DNA from: Ottelia alismoides
Lineage: Eukaryota > Streptophyta > Magnoliopsida > Alismatales > Hydrocharitaceae
NCBI GenBank assembly: GCA_037367405.1
Contig: JAZKJV010010623.1
Location: 186,001-250,000 of the forward strand
Reading direction: 5' to 3'
DNA: 64,000 nt
Shown here: one piece after another, positions 23,241 to 35,366 of the stretch
Position numbering within the stretch: position 1 is the first letter of the stretch
Layout: every line of letters begins with the position of its first letter
Position numbers and translations under genes: made by a program
Notes under the pieces: model-generated
The model's input: only the letters and a program-made list of their open reading frames with translations
Databases searched by the model: none
Told to the model about the DNA's origin: nothing

Positions 23241-24154
23241 TTACACCCACAACCCTCGTGTTAACTTCCATCCCATTTCCCGTTAACTACGATGGAATCA
23301 GACAGGTATTTTACATTTTACAAGAAGCTACCCCTCTTCCTCCTTAACCAACCCCCTCCCCATTCCGACCTCCTCCTCCACAATCAACCACCCGTCCCCT
23401 CGTCGACGTCCTCCGCCAACTTCCCCTTCCTCCCAATGACCTCCTCCCCTTCCGCCTGCAACACCTGCAAGCCCCTGACCCCCCCCCCCCCCCCGACGCA
23501 GCCCGGAACCCTCCCGCGTGGAAGCCCCCCCCCCCCCCCCGACGCCACCTGGGACCCCTTCCGCGCTATCCCCCCTCCCCCCCCCATCGCCGTCGCCGCC
23601 GCCTCCCACTCCTGCAACTCCCCGCCCGCCTGGGAACACTCCCCCCCCAGGCCTGGGAACCTCCCCCCCCACCCGCCGCAGTCGCCTCCCACTCCTGCAA
23701 CCCCCCGCCCGCTTGGGACCCCCCCGGAACCTCGCCCCCGTTCTGTGCCGCCTGGAACCCTCCCACTCCTTCAATACCCCCCCCCTCCCGCACGCACTGC
23801 CTGGAAGCCTCGAAGTCGTCGGCAAGCCCACTTGGAACCCTCACGCAAGCTCCGCGCCCCTCCCGCTCCTGCAAGCCCGTAACCCTTCTCCCTACCCCCA
23901 AGCTTGTGCTTCCAGCGTACAATCCACGTTTGCATGTTCTTTTTCTTTTACTTTTTACTTCTAATTAATCCTAACTATTAGATAGTGGATTGGTTAGATT
24001 AAGTCACTCGTATGGTTGAGTTAACTTCCCGAAACTAGTGGAAGGTTATGGATGTAAAACGGAGCATTATTGGAGGTCATGCATGTAATTCGTGATTATA
24101 GAGGTTTTTCGGGGTAATTATGAAATTACTCAGGGTTATGGGTGTAAATATCCC
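23143..24154. mobile_element. Mutator-like non-autonomous element C, perfect 9-bp target duplication
   Basis: Left end GGGATATTTATACCC and right end GGGTGTAAATATCCC are long inverted repeats, with matching over roughly 100 bases through blocks such as AACCCTGAGTAATTT and AACCCTCTATAATCACG. TTAAATAAA flanks both sides (23134-23142 and 24155-24163). A second copy of the left end occurs at 22844 because of the tandem duplication. The core (23330-23890) is extremely C-rich, with runs of up to about 18 C. Open frames there are proline-rich compositional artefacts. It is unrelated in sequence to elements A and B but has the same build. Confidence 0.88.
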
Positions 24155-24163
24155 TTAAATAAA

Positions 24164-24907
24164 TAGATCAAAGTAATTAGCTCATAGTTGTGAAACCTCG
24201 GATATATAATGGAGTAATGCTTGGGAGGATTACCTGAGAGACTTTTGTATCTATTTTTTTCATCACTATCAGATTGATATCGTCGCTTGTAGGTAAATTA
24301 ATTAAGGATGGGTTATGGGTATCCTTTAGTAATGATCCTATTTAAAATCCATGAGGGAGAAATTAATATACATTATGTTGACAATGACGTCAAGAGTAGT
24401 TTCAAAAAATTACAATTATTTTTTTCAAAGTAGTAAATTTAAAAGGAAAATAGTAGTTTTAAAAAACTTTATAATATATATTTCAAATTTTGTAAATGAT
24501 ATAGATATGTATGAGTTTTCTTTTATTTAATTAATATTAATATATTTCTAAATTTAAAAGGAGGAAATGAGAGACAAAATGTGGAATTGATGGAGAGAGA
24601 AAGGGAGGGAGGGAGAGAGAGAATATGAAGAGAGAGAGAGTGGGGAGGGAGAGAATACGAAGAGGGAGAAGGAAGGGAGAGGGAGAGAAATCGAGTATCG
24701 AGAGGGAGGGATGGAGGAGAGAATATGAAGAGAGAGAGAGATAGGAGAAGAGATGTAAACGGTCAGATACGGATATAGGTATTACCATATCCTTATCTGT
24801 TTCTTAATACGAATAAAGATGCGGATACAGATTTTGATGGATATTAAAAGTATCTTACCATATCCTTAAAAAACGGATACGGATGTAAAACGGATACTGA
24901 TCACATA
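24164..24907. other. Intergenic DNA with GA-rich repeat and MITE-like tail
   Basis: 24560-24755 is a GA-rich purine tract (GAGAGAGA and GGGAGGGAGA units). 24755-24907 is dense in ATACGGATA-type repeats like those of the hAT MITE at 21357, and similar ACGGATACGGATAC sequence resumes at 26865. It may be an older MITE split by the 1.77-kb hAT element. No gene was seen. Confidence 0.5.
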
Positions 24908-24915
24908 CGAGTAAT

Positions 24916-26682
24916 TAGGGGTGCACACGGATTGGACAAAATCCGTAATCCGATCCAATCCGATGTTATTGGATTGGTTTGGTTTGGTTTTACCAATTTA
25001 ACGGATCGGATTGAATTGGAGTTTTTAAAATCTGTTGAAGTATGGATTGGATCGGATCATTATCAAAATCCAATCTGATCCAATCCGTTAATCAGTTAAC
25101 ATACATTTATATATTTACATATATAAATATTATACATACATAATATTTCTTTTCACCCATCTATAATATCTCATAAAGCTATAGTCAATGTCATTCATCG
25201 CATGTTTCTTGGATACAAGTCCTCTTACCATCCCCATCTCTTTATCTTAAAAGTCAAATATTAAATCTCAAAAATAATAACATATGATTATAATTTTTTT
25301 GAGAGGAAAATATGACTATAACTTGTAATGTTGTGAACCCTCTTTGGTCATTCCCCTCCAATTCTCTCCCCCTCTCGTTTCACTCTCAACTGCCAATATC
25401 TAATTACCAGTTCTTTCTCACTCTTGGTCTATTTTGATGCATCCTCTCATGCACGGTGTTGTCCCCCTCTAGTACAACAGTGTCACACTTCTTATGATGT
25501 CATCGACTATTTCACACAATGTCATCCCTCTTTGACGCGATACCATTTACCTTGAGAGCAATGCAACTCATCTGATCTCCGTTAAAAGAAAATATATTCG
25601 AGACAATTGCTTAGTGCATGTACTTTTTATTCTTGGACCTTTTGATTTTTCCAACCTGTAACCTTACACATATATGAAAGTAGATCATTTACATGTTGAG
25701 ATGTACACACCATCTAAGAACAAACAAGCATACTTTTTTACTAGTTAATGGGGGTGGAAAGGTTTGAACCCTGGTCCTTTAAGTGGTAGCCCACTGCTTG
25801 TACCACCAGACCTTTAGAGGGATTCATGAACAAGCATGCTTTAATTCTTTTCCTTTTTAAATTGATATGTATATTTGATTCATATTTTCCAAAAAAAATA
25901 CATATTTTGACTATAGGTACAATTCTGACAAATAAATTCCATTCCAAGTCTATTTTAAATGTGAGGTATGATGTCTAATTGGTGGCCTGTATTTAAATTG
26001 TTGGTGGCCTATATTTAAATTGATTTTGTCATGGATATCGAATTGAATATGAATATTTTATGATTCTTGTATGTTGATGATATGTTATAGTGCCTTGAAG
26101 GATGTTCTTATGAGTGATTTGATTTAGACACGAGTTAACAATCTTAATATATAACAGACTTCATCAATATCTATCCAAAGAAATAATGTTTTTTATTTAT
26201 CTAAATAGTTTCTACATCCATATTCGATAACTTGTATAAATCATATGTCAAAAATCATTTACAAAAATATGTATTAATGCACCATTAATAAAAGGAAATG
26301 TAGATACCAAATTCAATATAATCCTTTAGCATCACGTGTGATCTTCAACTTTTTATAATAGATTAGTGAAGTTCATCAACATTAATTTGATTGTGCGTTA
26401 TTCAAATATTCTTTTCATTATATCTATCTACATTACCCAGAAGTCATATTTCAAATGTCAAAGTCTAGTGTGCTATAAAATACAAACACTACAGGGTAAA
26501 TTATTGAGCGAAAATATGTAAGTATAAAAAATCCGATCCAATCCGTAATCTGATGGATTGGTTGGTTTGGATTCAGATATTTGATGGATTGGATTGGATT
26601 AAGATAAACAAAAATCCGTTAAGGTTGGATTGGACACGGATTAGGTTAAAATCCGATACAATCCGATCCAGGTGCACCCCTA
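24916..26682. mobile_element. hAT-type non-autonomous element (1767 bp)
   Basis: Perfect 8-bp duplications CGAGTAAT (24908-24915 and 26683-26690) flank ends TAGGGGTGCAC and GTGCACCCCTA. Subterminal regions repeat AATCCGATCCAATCCG-type motifs, typical of transposase-binding subterminal repeats in hAT elements. No transposase frame was seen, so it would need one supplied in trans. A tRNA-like module lies inside (25740-25822). Confidence 0.9.
25740..25822 (-). other. tRNA-like module with A and B boxes (SINE-head-like)
   Basis: The minus strand contains GGTTCAAACCT (25770-25760), a perfect polymerase III B box. About 45 bases upstream lies GGTCTGGTGGTACAAGC, which resembles an A box. Between them an anticodon-stem-like region is not clean. 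The order and spacing match a tRNA-derived SINE head or a tRNA relic rather than a working tRNA gene. Confidence 0.5.
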
Positions 26683-26898
26683 CGAGTAATGTTAGAAATA
26701 CTCTATAGAATCGACTTAATATATATGAATTGGATAGAAAACACATGATATAAATTTAGTAAATGTGTCTGTATCATAAAAATTATACAAATATGGTAAA
26801 AGAAGGTATAGAATTATGTTATATAGGGTTAAAAATAAATCTATGACTATATTTATATACGAAAACGGATATACGGATACGGATACAGATGTTTGCGG

Positions 26899-27883
26899 AT
26901 GTATGTATGTATGTATGTATGTATGTATGTATGTATGTATGTATGTGTGTGTGTATGTGTGTGTATGTGTGTGTGTGTATGTGTGTGTGTTTGTGTGTGT
27001 GTATGTGTGTGTGTTTGTGTGTGTGTTTGTGTGTGTTTGTGTGTGTTTGTGTGTGTGTGTGTGTGTGTGGTGTGCGTGTGCGTGTGCGTGTGCGTGCGCG
27101 TGTGCGTGTGTGTGCAAGTGTGTGCGTGCGTGTGCGTGTGTGTGTGTGCGTGTGCGTGCGTGTGCGTGCGTGTGCGTGCGTGTGTGTGTGTGTGTGTGTG
27201 CGTGTGTGCGTGTGTGTGTGTGTGGTGTGTGTGTGTGCGTCTTTGTGTCTGTGTGTGTGTCTGTGTGTGTGTCTGTGTGTGTGTGTGTATGTGTGTGTGT
27301 GTTGTATGTATGTACATGCATGCATGCATGTATGTATGTACATGCATGTGTGTATGTATGTGTGTATGTATGTGTGTATGTATGTGTGTATGTATGTATG
27401 TATGTACATGCATGCATGCATGCATGTGTATGCATGTATGTATGCATGTATGTATGCATGCATGTATGCATGCATGTATGGATGTATGCATGCATGTATG
27501 TATGCATGTATGTATGGATGCATGCATGTATGCATGTATGCATGTACGTATGCATGCATGCATGTATGCATGTATGTATGCATGCATGCATGCATCATGC
27601 ATGCATGCATGCATGCAGGCAGGCATGCATGCATGCATTCATGCATGCATGTATGCATGCAGGCAGGCATGCATGCATGCATTCATGCATGTATGCATGC
27701 ATGCAGGCATCCATGTATGCATGTATGTATGTATGTATGTGCATGCATGCATGCATGCATGTATGTATGTATGTATGTATGTATGTATGTATGTATGTAT
27801 GTATGTATGTATGTATGTATGTATGTATGTATGTATGTATGTATGTATGTATGTATGTATGTATGTATGTATCTATGTATGTA
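26899..27883. repeat. Long TATG / TG / TGCA microsatellite
   Basis: Nearly 1 kb of simple repeat falls in blocks: TATG units (26899-26945), TG-rich with TGCG (26946-27300), mixed TATG and TGCA (27300-27740), then a pure TATG run to 27883. Period 4 has no stop codon in most frames, so open frames of about 260-366 codons appear on both strands. They are not genes. Confidence 0.97.
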
Positions 27884-28511
27884 ACTCATTTTGGAGTTTT
27901 CCGTAGATCGCTTTGATCAGTTACTCTCATTCTTTTTCATTTTGCAGAGCATAACCCTAGGCCTCATTGGTCTCTTTTTAAAAAAGTAGGTAGCATCATT
28001 GGGTTGCTATCATGGCTTGTTGTTGGAGGAGAATTATTTGATAGATCTTCTTTATTTGCTTTCTTTGCTTTGCACACTTGTGCAAAACTGGTGGTATTTG
28101 CATTCTTTTGTATTGTGATATACACTCTTATTTTTGTGGAGTTTTTATTTTGGATTTGGCATCAAGGTAGTATCAGTTTAATATCGACTTTCGAGACACG
28201 ATACTAGGGTTATTTGCTGACATACCTAGATTAGAGAGACTATATTGTATCACGAATCAGGTTCCTTCATTAAACATGGATAAGATTCCGGCATTAGCAC
28301 AACCAAGAGGACAACTCCTTACCCCAACTAGATTGTAAATGTGTCTCGTAAACTCAACTCAATCAAGCTATGTGGAATGTGCAGTTCTTTAATATCTAAT
28401 GAAGAGTTTAAGATTTATACTAGTTACTTAGGTGATCTAGTTAGATACAGAAGTTCATTCACCGCTAGAGCTAGCAGAACGTAAAGAATAAAGTCCATGA
28501 TGAACCTGAAG
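27884..28511. other. DNA left of the large Athila element, no gene recognised
   Basis: A short frame at 28004-28207 reads as hydrophobic sequence but has no recognisable family or supporting gene structure. Since the right flank of the large element is the 3' part of an older Athila element, the last part of this stretch should be the continuation of that element. No LTR of the older element was recognised here. Confidence 0.4.
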
Positions 28512-28516
28512 AATAC

Positions 28517-31500
28517 TGATAACACGAATAAACCACGAGAGTCACCATGAATAAATAATACAAAGGTGTCACTGAGGCGACCGCTCGCAGAATGCGTGGG
28601 TTGATCAGCAATTAACCCACAATAAAAGAATACAACAATAAAGCTCAAAAAGAAGTGTGAATTAATCTTTATTTACTCTACCATAAAATGTACAGGGACA
28701 AGCATGTAGAGGTCGAACCACAGAGAGCAATCCAAAATGCAATAGCCTACATGTATCTCAAAGTCATCCTTGTGTGGGTTTTGAATTTTAAAATATATAT
28801 ATATATTTGTGTATTTATTTTTTATCTATTTTTTTAATATAATATAATTAGGTAATATATATATAATATAAATATATAAATATAGGTATACCCATGGAGG
28901 GTTAGTATATATCATACAATATATATAGGTATGTATAAGGATAATAGAAAAAAGGGTAGATATATATATATATTAAGGTTAATAAGTAGATATAAGAATG
29001 CATACAAATAATTAAATATATATATATATATGTATATAAATATTTTTTTTCTTTTTTTTGTTAGAAAATACATATATATACATAAAGGGGTACAAAAATA
29101 TTTCAAAAATGTTCAGAAATTCAGAAATAAAGTATTTTTGGAATTTTCATGATTTTTACTGTTTTTGTGATTTTTGGGCATTTTTTCAAACATTTTTAGT
29201 ATTTTTAAATAGCTAAATAATAGCAAACAGTGGACTAGATACTAGTTGTTACAAAGATAGACCTTAAAAATAGATAACAGCCTCAAAAAATTTTCCACAC
29301 TATTTTTCTAATAAAGATAATAAAATATAACATAAATAGGGATTGCGTTTATGTTTTTCTGATTTTTCTTTGATTTTTTATATTTTTTTGAAGTTTTTGG
29401 GTATTTTTGGATTTTTAAGGTTTTCCTTTTGATATTTTTATGAATTTTTGGACTGATACTAAAATAGGTCAAAATACACCATAGGGAATTTTTTTTGGAA
29501 TTTTTCAAGGCATTTTCATATTTTTTTGGGGATTTTATAAGTTAGACAATGAATAAAAGACATGTTTTTGATTTTTAATAAATGCAAAAATGCAACAAAA
29601 TGCAAAACTAAAAATATGGCGTTCAAGCACAACCAAACAGGAGCTTAAGTCTATTTTTACAAAATTTTTCGATTTAATAAGGAGCACAAAATAAATAGAC
29701 AAAGCATTCAAAAATTAAATGGCCTGGCAGGGGTATTTTTGCAAATAAATTATCTCACAGGGGAATACATGCAAAAATTACAATAAAAAATACACTTTAA
29801 CTTTTATTTTCAGGACCATTTAATAATTACAGGGACCCGGCGGGGCTTAAATGCAAAATTTCACGCGCCTCACGTGGTTGTTGCACGTGAGGCGCGGAAG
29901 GACTAAAGTGCAAATCTTAAAACATCGGGGGTCCTTCTGCAAAATATACATTTTATTTACAACTGAGACTTTTATTTTTGGCATTAAATAATAAATACAA
30001 AAAGTAGAGGGGCTGGATGTGAAGTTTACCCCTAAACAAAGCGTGGCATCCAACAGCGCAGCGCTCTTCACTTGCCACGCGTCGCCACTTCCTCGCCCGA
30101 TGACGCTTCGCCGATGGGAGGCTGAGATTAGATCAGCCAAGCCGATCTGACGGTTGATGCAATGCTCCATCTAACGGTGCTGATGCGATCTGGGCTGGGA
30201 CCGCGATCGGACGATGAAGACGAAGGCACGAAGAACAGGGAAGAACTCCCTCTTCCCCGACCTTCGATCCGGTGCTGCTCGCTCGTCCGGTGCTCCCTCG
30301 GGCATCTGATGGTCCAAATAGCTTCCTGGCAGGGCTCTCTAGCTGCTGGAGGTGTATGATCGAACGGAGGGTACCTGGAGCGGCTCCACGAGCTCGATGA
30401 AGAAGCGGAGCTCCAGGTACCTTCGCTCGCTTGGGCTTCGTCTCCTGGCGTGCATTAGTACGCCTAACCTGCACAGAAAGGAAGAGGGGCTCGAGGTGAT
30501 GCTCCTCGACCCGTGGTTTGGAGCTGCAACGCAAAAATGAAGGTGGGCGGAGGGGCTTCGGCGAACGGCGGAGGAGGAGCCCCGATTCGCCAGGACCTAG
30601 AGTCCTGGGTTGAACAAATGAGTGCAATAGATGGAGAATGTGTTGAGGTTCGAGATGGGGTGAACGAGGCGGTCGGAGACAGTCGGATCAACAGTGGAGA
30701 AGTCGCCGGAGCTGAGCTCCGGCGAACTTCGAATTTCGATTTTTAAGCTACAGGCATCAATTAAAACCTAATCTAATGACTGGAATGAAAAATTAACATC
30801 TAAGACTAACTAAAAATGCATAGAAGGTCAGCTCTTATACCTGGGGGCCTCCAGGGAGCAGGGCGGACGCCGGAGCTCCGCCACGACAAAACTCTCCTTC
30901 CTCCGACCAAGTCAAGGTGCTGGGCTACTCCCCCTGTCACGAAGAACAATCCAGGAGCAAGATCTGGGCTTTAGGTTGGAATAAAAGTGGCCCAAAATGA
31001 GAAAGGAGGCGGAGCTTGTTATTTATAAACATTGTCAAGAGGCCTTATTGACCGGCGATTATTGCATGATCTAAAGAGTATTAGGTTGATCCAAAGAATT
31101 GGCGGGCTTCAGTGATGATTAGAGAACAATTCTTGTGCAGGAAGCATCTTCGATTGATGGATGGTATGCCCGGGAAAAATGGGAGAAGATGGGCGAAGAG
31201 ACACGCTAAGTCACATCGGACGGCTGGGGGAGCAGTTGACCGAGCGGTCAACTGTTGACGGCCTGTGATTCATCCAGGTCAGCCGCTAGGAGACAAAACA
31301 GGGAATCTGATGAGAAATTGAATTATTTGACGCCTTAAATGATTTTATTAATTTTTTCTTATAAAATAAAAATTGTGTATTATTTTGTCTAGTATTTATT
31401 TACGATTTTTATTGAATTTTTTGAGGTGTTTTATTATAGTTTAATTTGAATAATGTGTATTTGTATGTATTTACATGTATTTTTATGTATTTTTATTTTT

Positions 31501-32621
31501 AATTTGTTTATTTTATCTTATTATTTTAATGGCTTATTTTATAAATTTATAATTTATTTTTATGAGTATAAAGATATTTTTGTTTGATTTTTACGAGTTT
31601 ATTTATATTTTTAAATAAATAGGTATATATGTATGTAGGTATACTTATAGGTCTTTTATTTATGTATTTTGTACACTTAATTTATGTATTGTATTTTCTT
31701 GCTTTTTATTTTGGTTTTGTAATTTTAATGAGTTATGTATAATGTATACATTATTATAAAAATATAAAAGAATAAAAGAATCAAGGGTTAAAATCCTTTT
31801 TATTTATGTATAGGTATATAGCATAGGTATTTTGTCTATGAATTTGTAGACTTATTTTATTTTACAAATTAATTTTGGTTTTCTTTAACTTCTCTTATGT
31901 ATATACATTATGTACATTATTTACAAAATTATAAAAATATGAATTTATACAAATAATGAATATTGAATAAAATGAATATTTAAATCAGTCCTATATACTA
32001 GGAGGGCCAAAAACCTAACTTCTGCATATGGACTCCAAAAATCATGAAACCAATTTTATTAAATAGTTTATGGAATGCTATATACAATTAAAGGTGAGTT
32101 TGGGTGATTTGGAGATTTTATTTGCAAGATATGGGTCTGTGAAGTTGAGATTTTGGCTTTTTATTCTGTGTATAAAATGTACACGGGGCATTATTTTTAC
32201 ACAAACTCAATTTTGTATTTTTATTTACATTATTATCTACAACTTTCATGTACAAAGTTTATTTATTTGATGAAGAAATAATTATGTACAAAATAGGTGC
32301 CAAAAATGCATAAATGAATGAATTAATGCATGAGGTATTTATTGTACACTGGCCCTTATCTCCCCCTACTTTATTCCTTATCGACCAATACCATTCTGGC
32401 ATTGGTCTCGGGGTTTGGGTCATAAAATATTTGCAATATTTTATTCCTTTTTCTTTTCTCTTCTTTATTCTATAATTTTGGCATTAAAACCTTATTTAAT
32501 GTGGAATTAATACAATGAATCATGAATGCTATTATATACAATTTGATGCTATTTACATGCATTTGCTGGGGTTTTTGAGGCTAAAATGATAGAATAAAGG
32601 TGATGAAATGGAGATTCATCA
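28517..32621 (-). repeat. 3' LTR of the large Athila element (4105 bp)
   Basis: It begins TGATAACACGAATAAACC and ends GGAGATTCATCA on the plus strand and matches 44093-48197 throughout. On the minus strand it holds a TATAAATA box at 31027-31020, a leader, and a 93-base intron-like segment (30840-30748) with CAG/GTATAAG and GCCTGTAG borders. The outer thirds are strongly AT-rich; the middle (about 30000-31000) is GC-richer and gene-like in composition. Confidence 0.95.
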
Positions 32622-32627
32622 CCCCCC
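32622..32627 (-). promoter_or_regulatory. Polypurine tract of the large Athila element
   Basis: Six G bases on the minus strand, within AAGTATAGGGGGG, abut the 3' LTR start TGATGAATC. This is the position of the plus-strand primer. Look-alike G-runs occur further upstream at 34932, 35060, 35160 and 35255. Confidence 0.8.
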
Positions 32628-35366
32628 TATACTTGCCTTTGCTAGTCCCTAGCAAACACTTATGCAATAAGTACAAAAAGAATAAAGAAAAGAAAAAGGA
32701 AAATAAAAGATAGAGTGAATAAGGGTGCTTTCAGTGCATTGCATGTCCTTACAAAATCTGAATTTGGAGCTCCTGTCAAACCTTGGGTGTGAATGTGTGT
32801 GGAACCTAGTCGGGAACCAGCTCTAAAATACAACAGCCTTCGATAGTCACAGAACTCGGTTCAACCCACCTCAATAGCCGGGTCAGAACTAGTCTACATC
32901 ATACGCAAACCCTTATAACTATGAAGCTGACTTGTACGGTGTAAGTGATAGTGGCTCTCCCCAACTGAAATGATAAAAGAACTGACTTCTCCAGAATGAC
33001 AACCCAATGATTCCCCAATCCAACAGCTCTTTCCTCGAGGAGCAGGGTATTCCCTTCTAAGTTCAAGTGGCAACCAGCTCAAGAGGAGGGGGTGAAGAGA
33101 AGAATGGACGGTAGCCAGTGTAGCTACCTATCCTGGGATGCAAGACCAGTGTAGTCAAGTCATCCAGCTGCAGGCTCACATATTTGTCTTTGGAACTCAA
33201 GCTTGCTTATTGACTTTGTACATACTTTGCAGGCATTTTTATTTTTGTACAGGCCTGACCATTTTTTTTTTCAACATACTATTCACAGCAGCATTTACAT
33301 AAGGAGTTTTTCCTCTTGAGCCAGTAGACTATCCCTCTTTTGAAGCTTTATCGCAACCCACAATCTCCTGTCTTTAGACCTCATGGCTACTGGATCAGGT
33401 TGGGGTGCACTTCCCTCCCTAGACGAGGACGAATGTTTCCACCCGTGTGCGTCTCAGACTGGCAAATCCAACCCCCTCACCACTCCAACTGAGTTGAGCC
33501 AAGTGAAAAGTGCAAGTGTCCAAGTTAGGTCACGGTCGGCAAGAGTCGTACGTGTGTCTCGAAAAGTTCTAGTTAGTCCACTGAGGTGACTTGAACCCAG
33601 CCCTGATTTCTCAAAGAATTAAGTCTGTGTAGACCTGAAGTACCTTAACCCTAGTTCCCATAAGGTTCCAGTGCAGTTAGGTGCGGTAAGGTCCAACTAA
33701 GCTCCAATTTGAGACTTTATTGAACTGGTTCAATCATCAAGCTCACTCAAAAAGAATATGAATGGGATGCTTATGCTATGCACAATGAATGATGCAATTT
33801 TTCACAAAAAGTTTGAAAGAATCAAAGAATGTTTTTACACAAAGAATTTTTACAAATAAACTAAGAACTGGACATATACAAAAAGTATATACAATGATTT
33901 ACACGGGTGTGCTGCTTTATTCACAAAATGTATGAGTTTCTAAAAACTTTACAGGTTTGAATGAAGTAGTTTATTTAGAGTTGTACAGAAAGAATTGTAT
34001 GTGTCTTATTTATGATTTACAAGTATTTGTAATGTGTTCTTATTAGTTTTTGAAAATAATTTTGCAAACTATAGTACACAATAATTTTTGCAATCATTTA
34101 CACACATTTGAAAACTATTTTTGCAAAGATTTGTCACACTATATTTGTATAATTTTCACAATAGTTTTTGACAAGCATTTTTCAAAACATTTGCACATAG
34201 ATTTTTCAAATCCTTTCCTTCACACAAAGAAAAGTTTTGCAATCAAAATATTTTCACATATTTGGAATCATTTCACATCAAATTTTTCAAAACTGGTCAC
34301 ACTATTTTTTTCTCAAATCATACTGTATAGGTATCTGATTTATTAATCAGTATGTACAAAAGAAGAAAGATTGTATTTGATGTGCAATATAGTTTTGTTT
34401 CTTATAGGCTTTGTTTGGGCTTATTCATTATTTACAAATGAGAGATTTTTGTGCGGACTCCTCAGACTGATTCGAGAATCATTTTCACAAGGATTTTGAA
34501 AACTATAGTCCAGGATAATTTTGCAAACATGTTCACACATTTGAAAATCCTTTTACAAATGTTTTACACAACATAGATAGATTTTTCAAAGCAATTTTGA
34601 CAAACAAGTTTTTCACAATCATTTGCACACTAGTTTTCGCACATTTTGGTTTCACTCAAAGAGAATACATTTTACACACAAAACAAATTTTTCAAACATT
34701 GAATACTTGTACACACTCTTTTCAAACAAATTTCACAAGATTTTTCAAAAGAGAATGTTTCGCGCAAAATATTTTTCTGACTCAATAATCAGTATAATTA
34801 CAAAGAGTCTGAGGAACTCACAATCATCTTTCATTATTATAGAGCTACTTTTTACATTTTATTTTATGATGAGGTGGTCTTTTATTTTTCAGTATGAGTT
34901 ATGGCTTTTAGTATATACAAGGTATATACAACCCCCCTATACTTAGCTTGAGCTATGTCCTCATAGATCGAAAGGAAAAGCAAAGACATAACTCGTACTG
35001 AGTATAGACAGATCTAAAGAATAAATATGAATGAAATGAATGAATGAGAAGTTGACCGTCCCCCCTATACTTAGGATCAAATAATCCTAAGTATAGCAGA
35101 CTATACAAAAAGCGGGGAGGGTCAAGGGTGGGAATATACTGATCGTACTCATATTGTCTCCCCCTATACTTAGGGTAAGATACTCCTAAGTATAGACAAG
35201 AAGAGGAGACAATGGAGAGGATCGGACCGAAATGAAAAACTCTTGGGTGCACATCCCCCCTATACTTGGGACAAAGTGCGTCCTAAGTATAGGAAACTGT
35301 CTACAAGGGCGGCACCTTTTTGATACGAAAAAGAAAATAGAAAATGAAAAGAAGAAAAGAAGAAAA
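32628..35366 (-). other. Noncoding 3' region of the large Athila element with repeats and hairpins
   Basis: Between the integrase stop and the 3' LTR lie 2.7 kb without a convincing frame. Athila elements often carry an env-like frame here; none is seen. The region holds a degenerate direct duplication (34049-34360 and 34487-34805, sharing TTTGAAAACTATAGT- and AATCAGTAT-type phrases) and three hairpins with adjoining G-runs (35060-35293). The part at 32640-33700 has mixed composition and no recognised content. Confidence 0.75.
35060..35293 (-). repeat. Three hairpins, each followed by a G-run, upstream of the Athila 3' LTR
   Basis: Inverted repeats: CTATACTTAGGAT at 35065-35077 pairs with 35084-35096 (13 bp, perfect); CTATACTTAGG at 35164-35174 pairs with 35185-35195 (11 bp, perfect); CCTATACTTGGGA at 35259-35271 pairs with 35281-35293 (13 bp with one G-T wobble). 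In element orientation each stem ends in GTATAG followed at once by five or six G bases, the same sequence that forms the true polypurine tract at the LTR. Confidence 0.85.

Noticed and set aside
23292..23964. Proline-rich frames in the C-rich core of the third Mutator-like element
   Set aside because: Low-complexity composition gives open frames on both strands; no domain or gene structure.
25740..25822. Functional tRNA gene
   Set aside because: B box is perfect but the A box is weak and no full cloverleaf is apparent.
26899..27883. CRISPR array or satellite array
   Set aside because: No spaced repeats; it is a simple-sequence microsatellite.
26716..27916. Long open frames of up to 366 codons on both strands over the microsatellite
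   Set aside because: They are period-4 simple repeats without stops, reading as MYVC or MHTYIHAC-type repeats.
28004..28207. Small membrane-protein gene
   Set aside because: Hydrophobic frame of 67 codons with no family match, no promoter or exon partner; probably transposon 3' DNA.
29847..30746. Frames of 75-164 codons in the Athila LTRs, present in both copies
   Set aside because: Conserved between LTRs only because the LTRs are recent duplicates; no recognised domain and several overlapping frames. They may be upstream frames of a leader.
32628..35366. Env-like frame between integrase and 3' LTR of the large Athila element
   Set aside because: Only short unsupported frames are present; no signal peptide or transmembrane pattern in a long frame.
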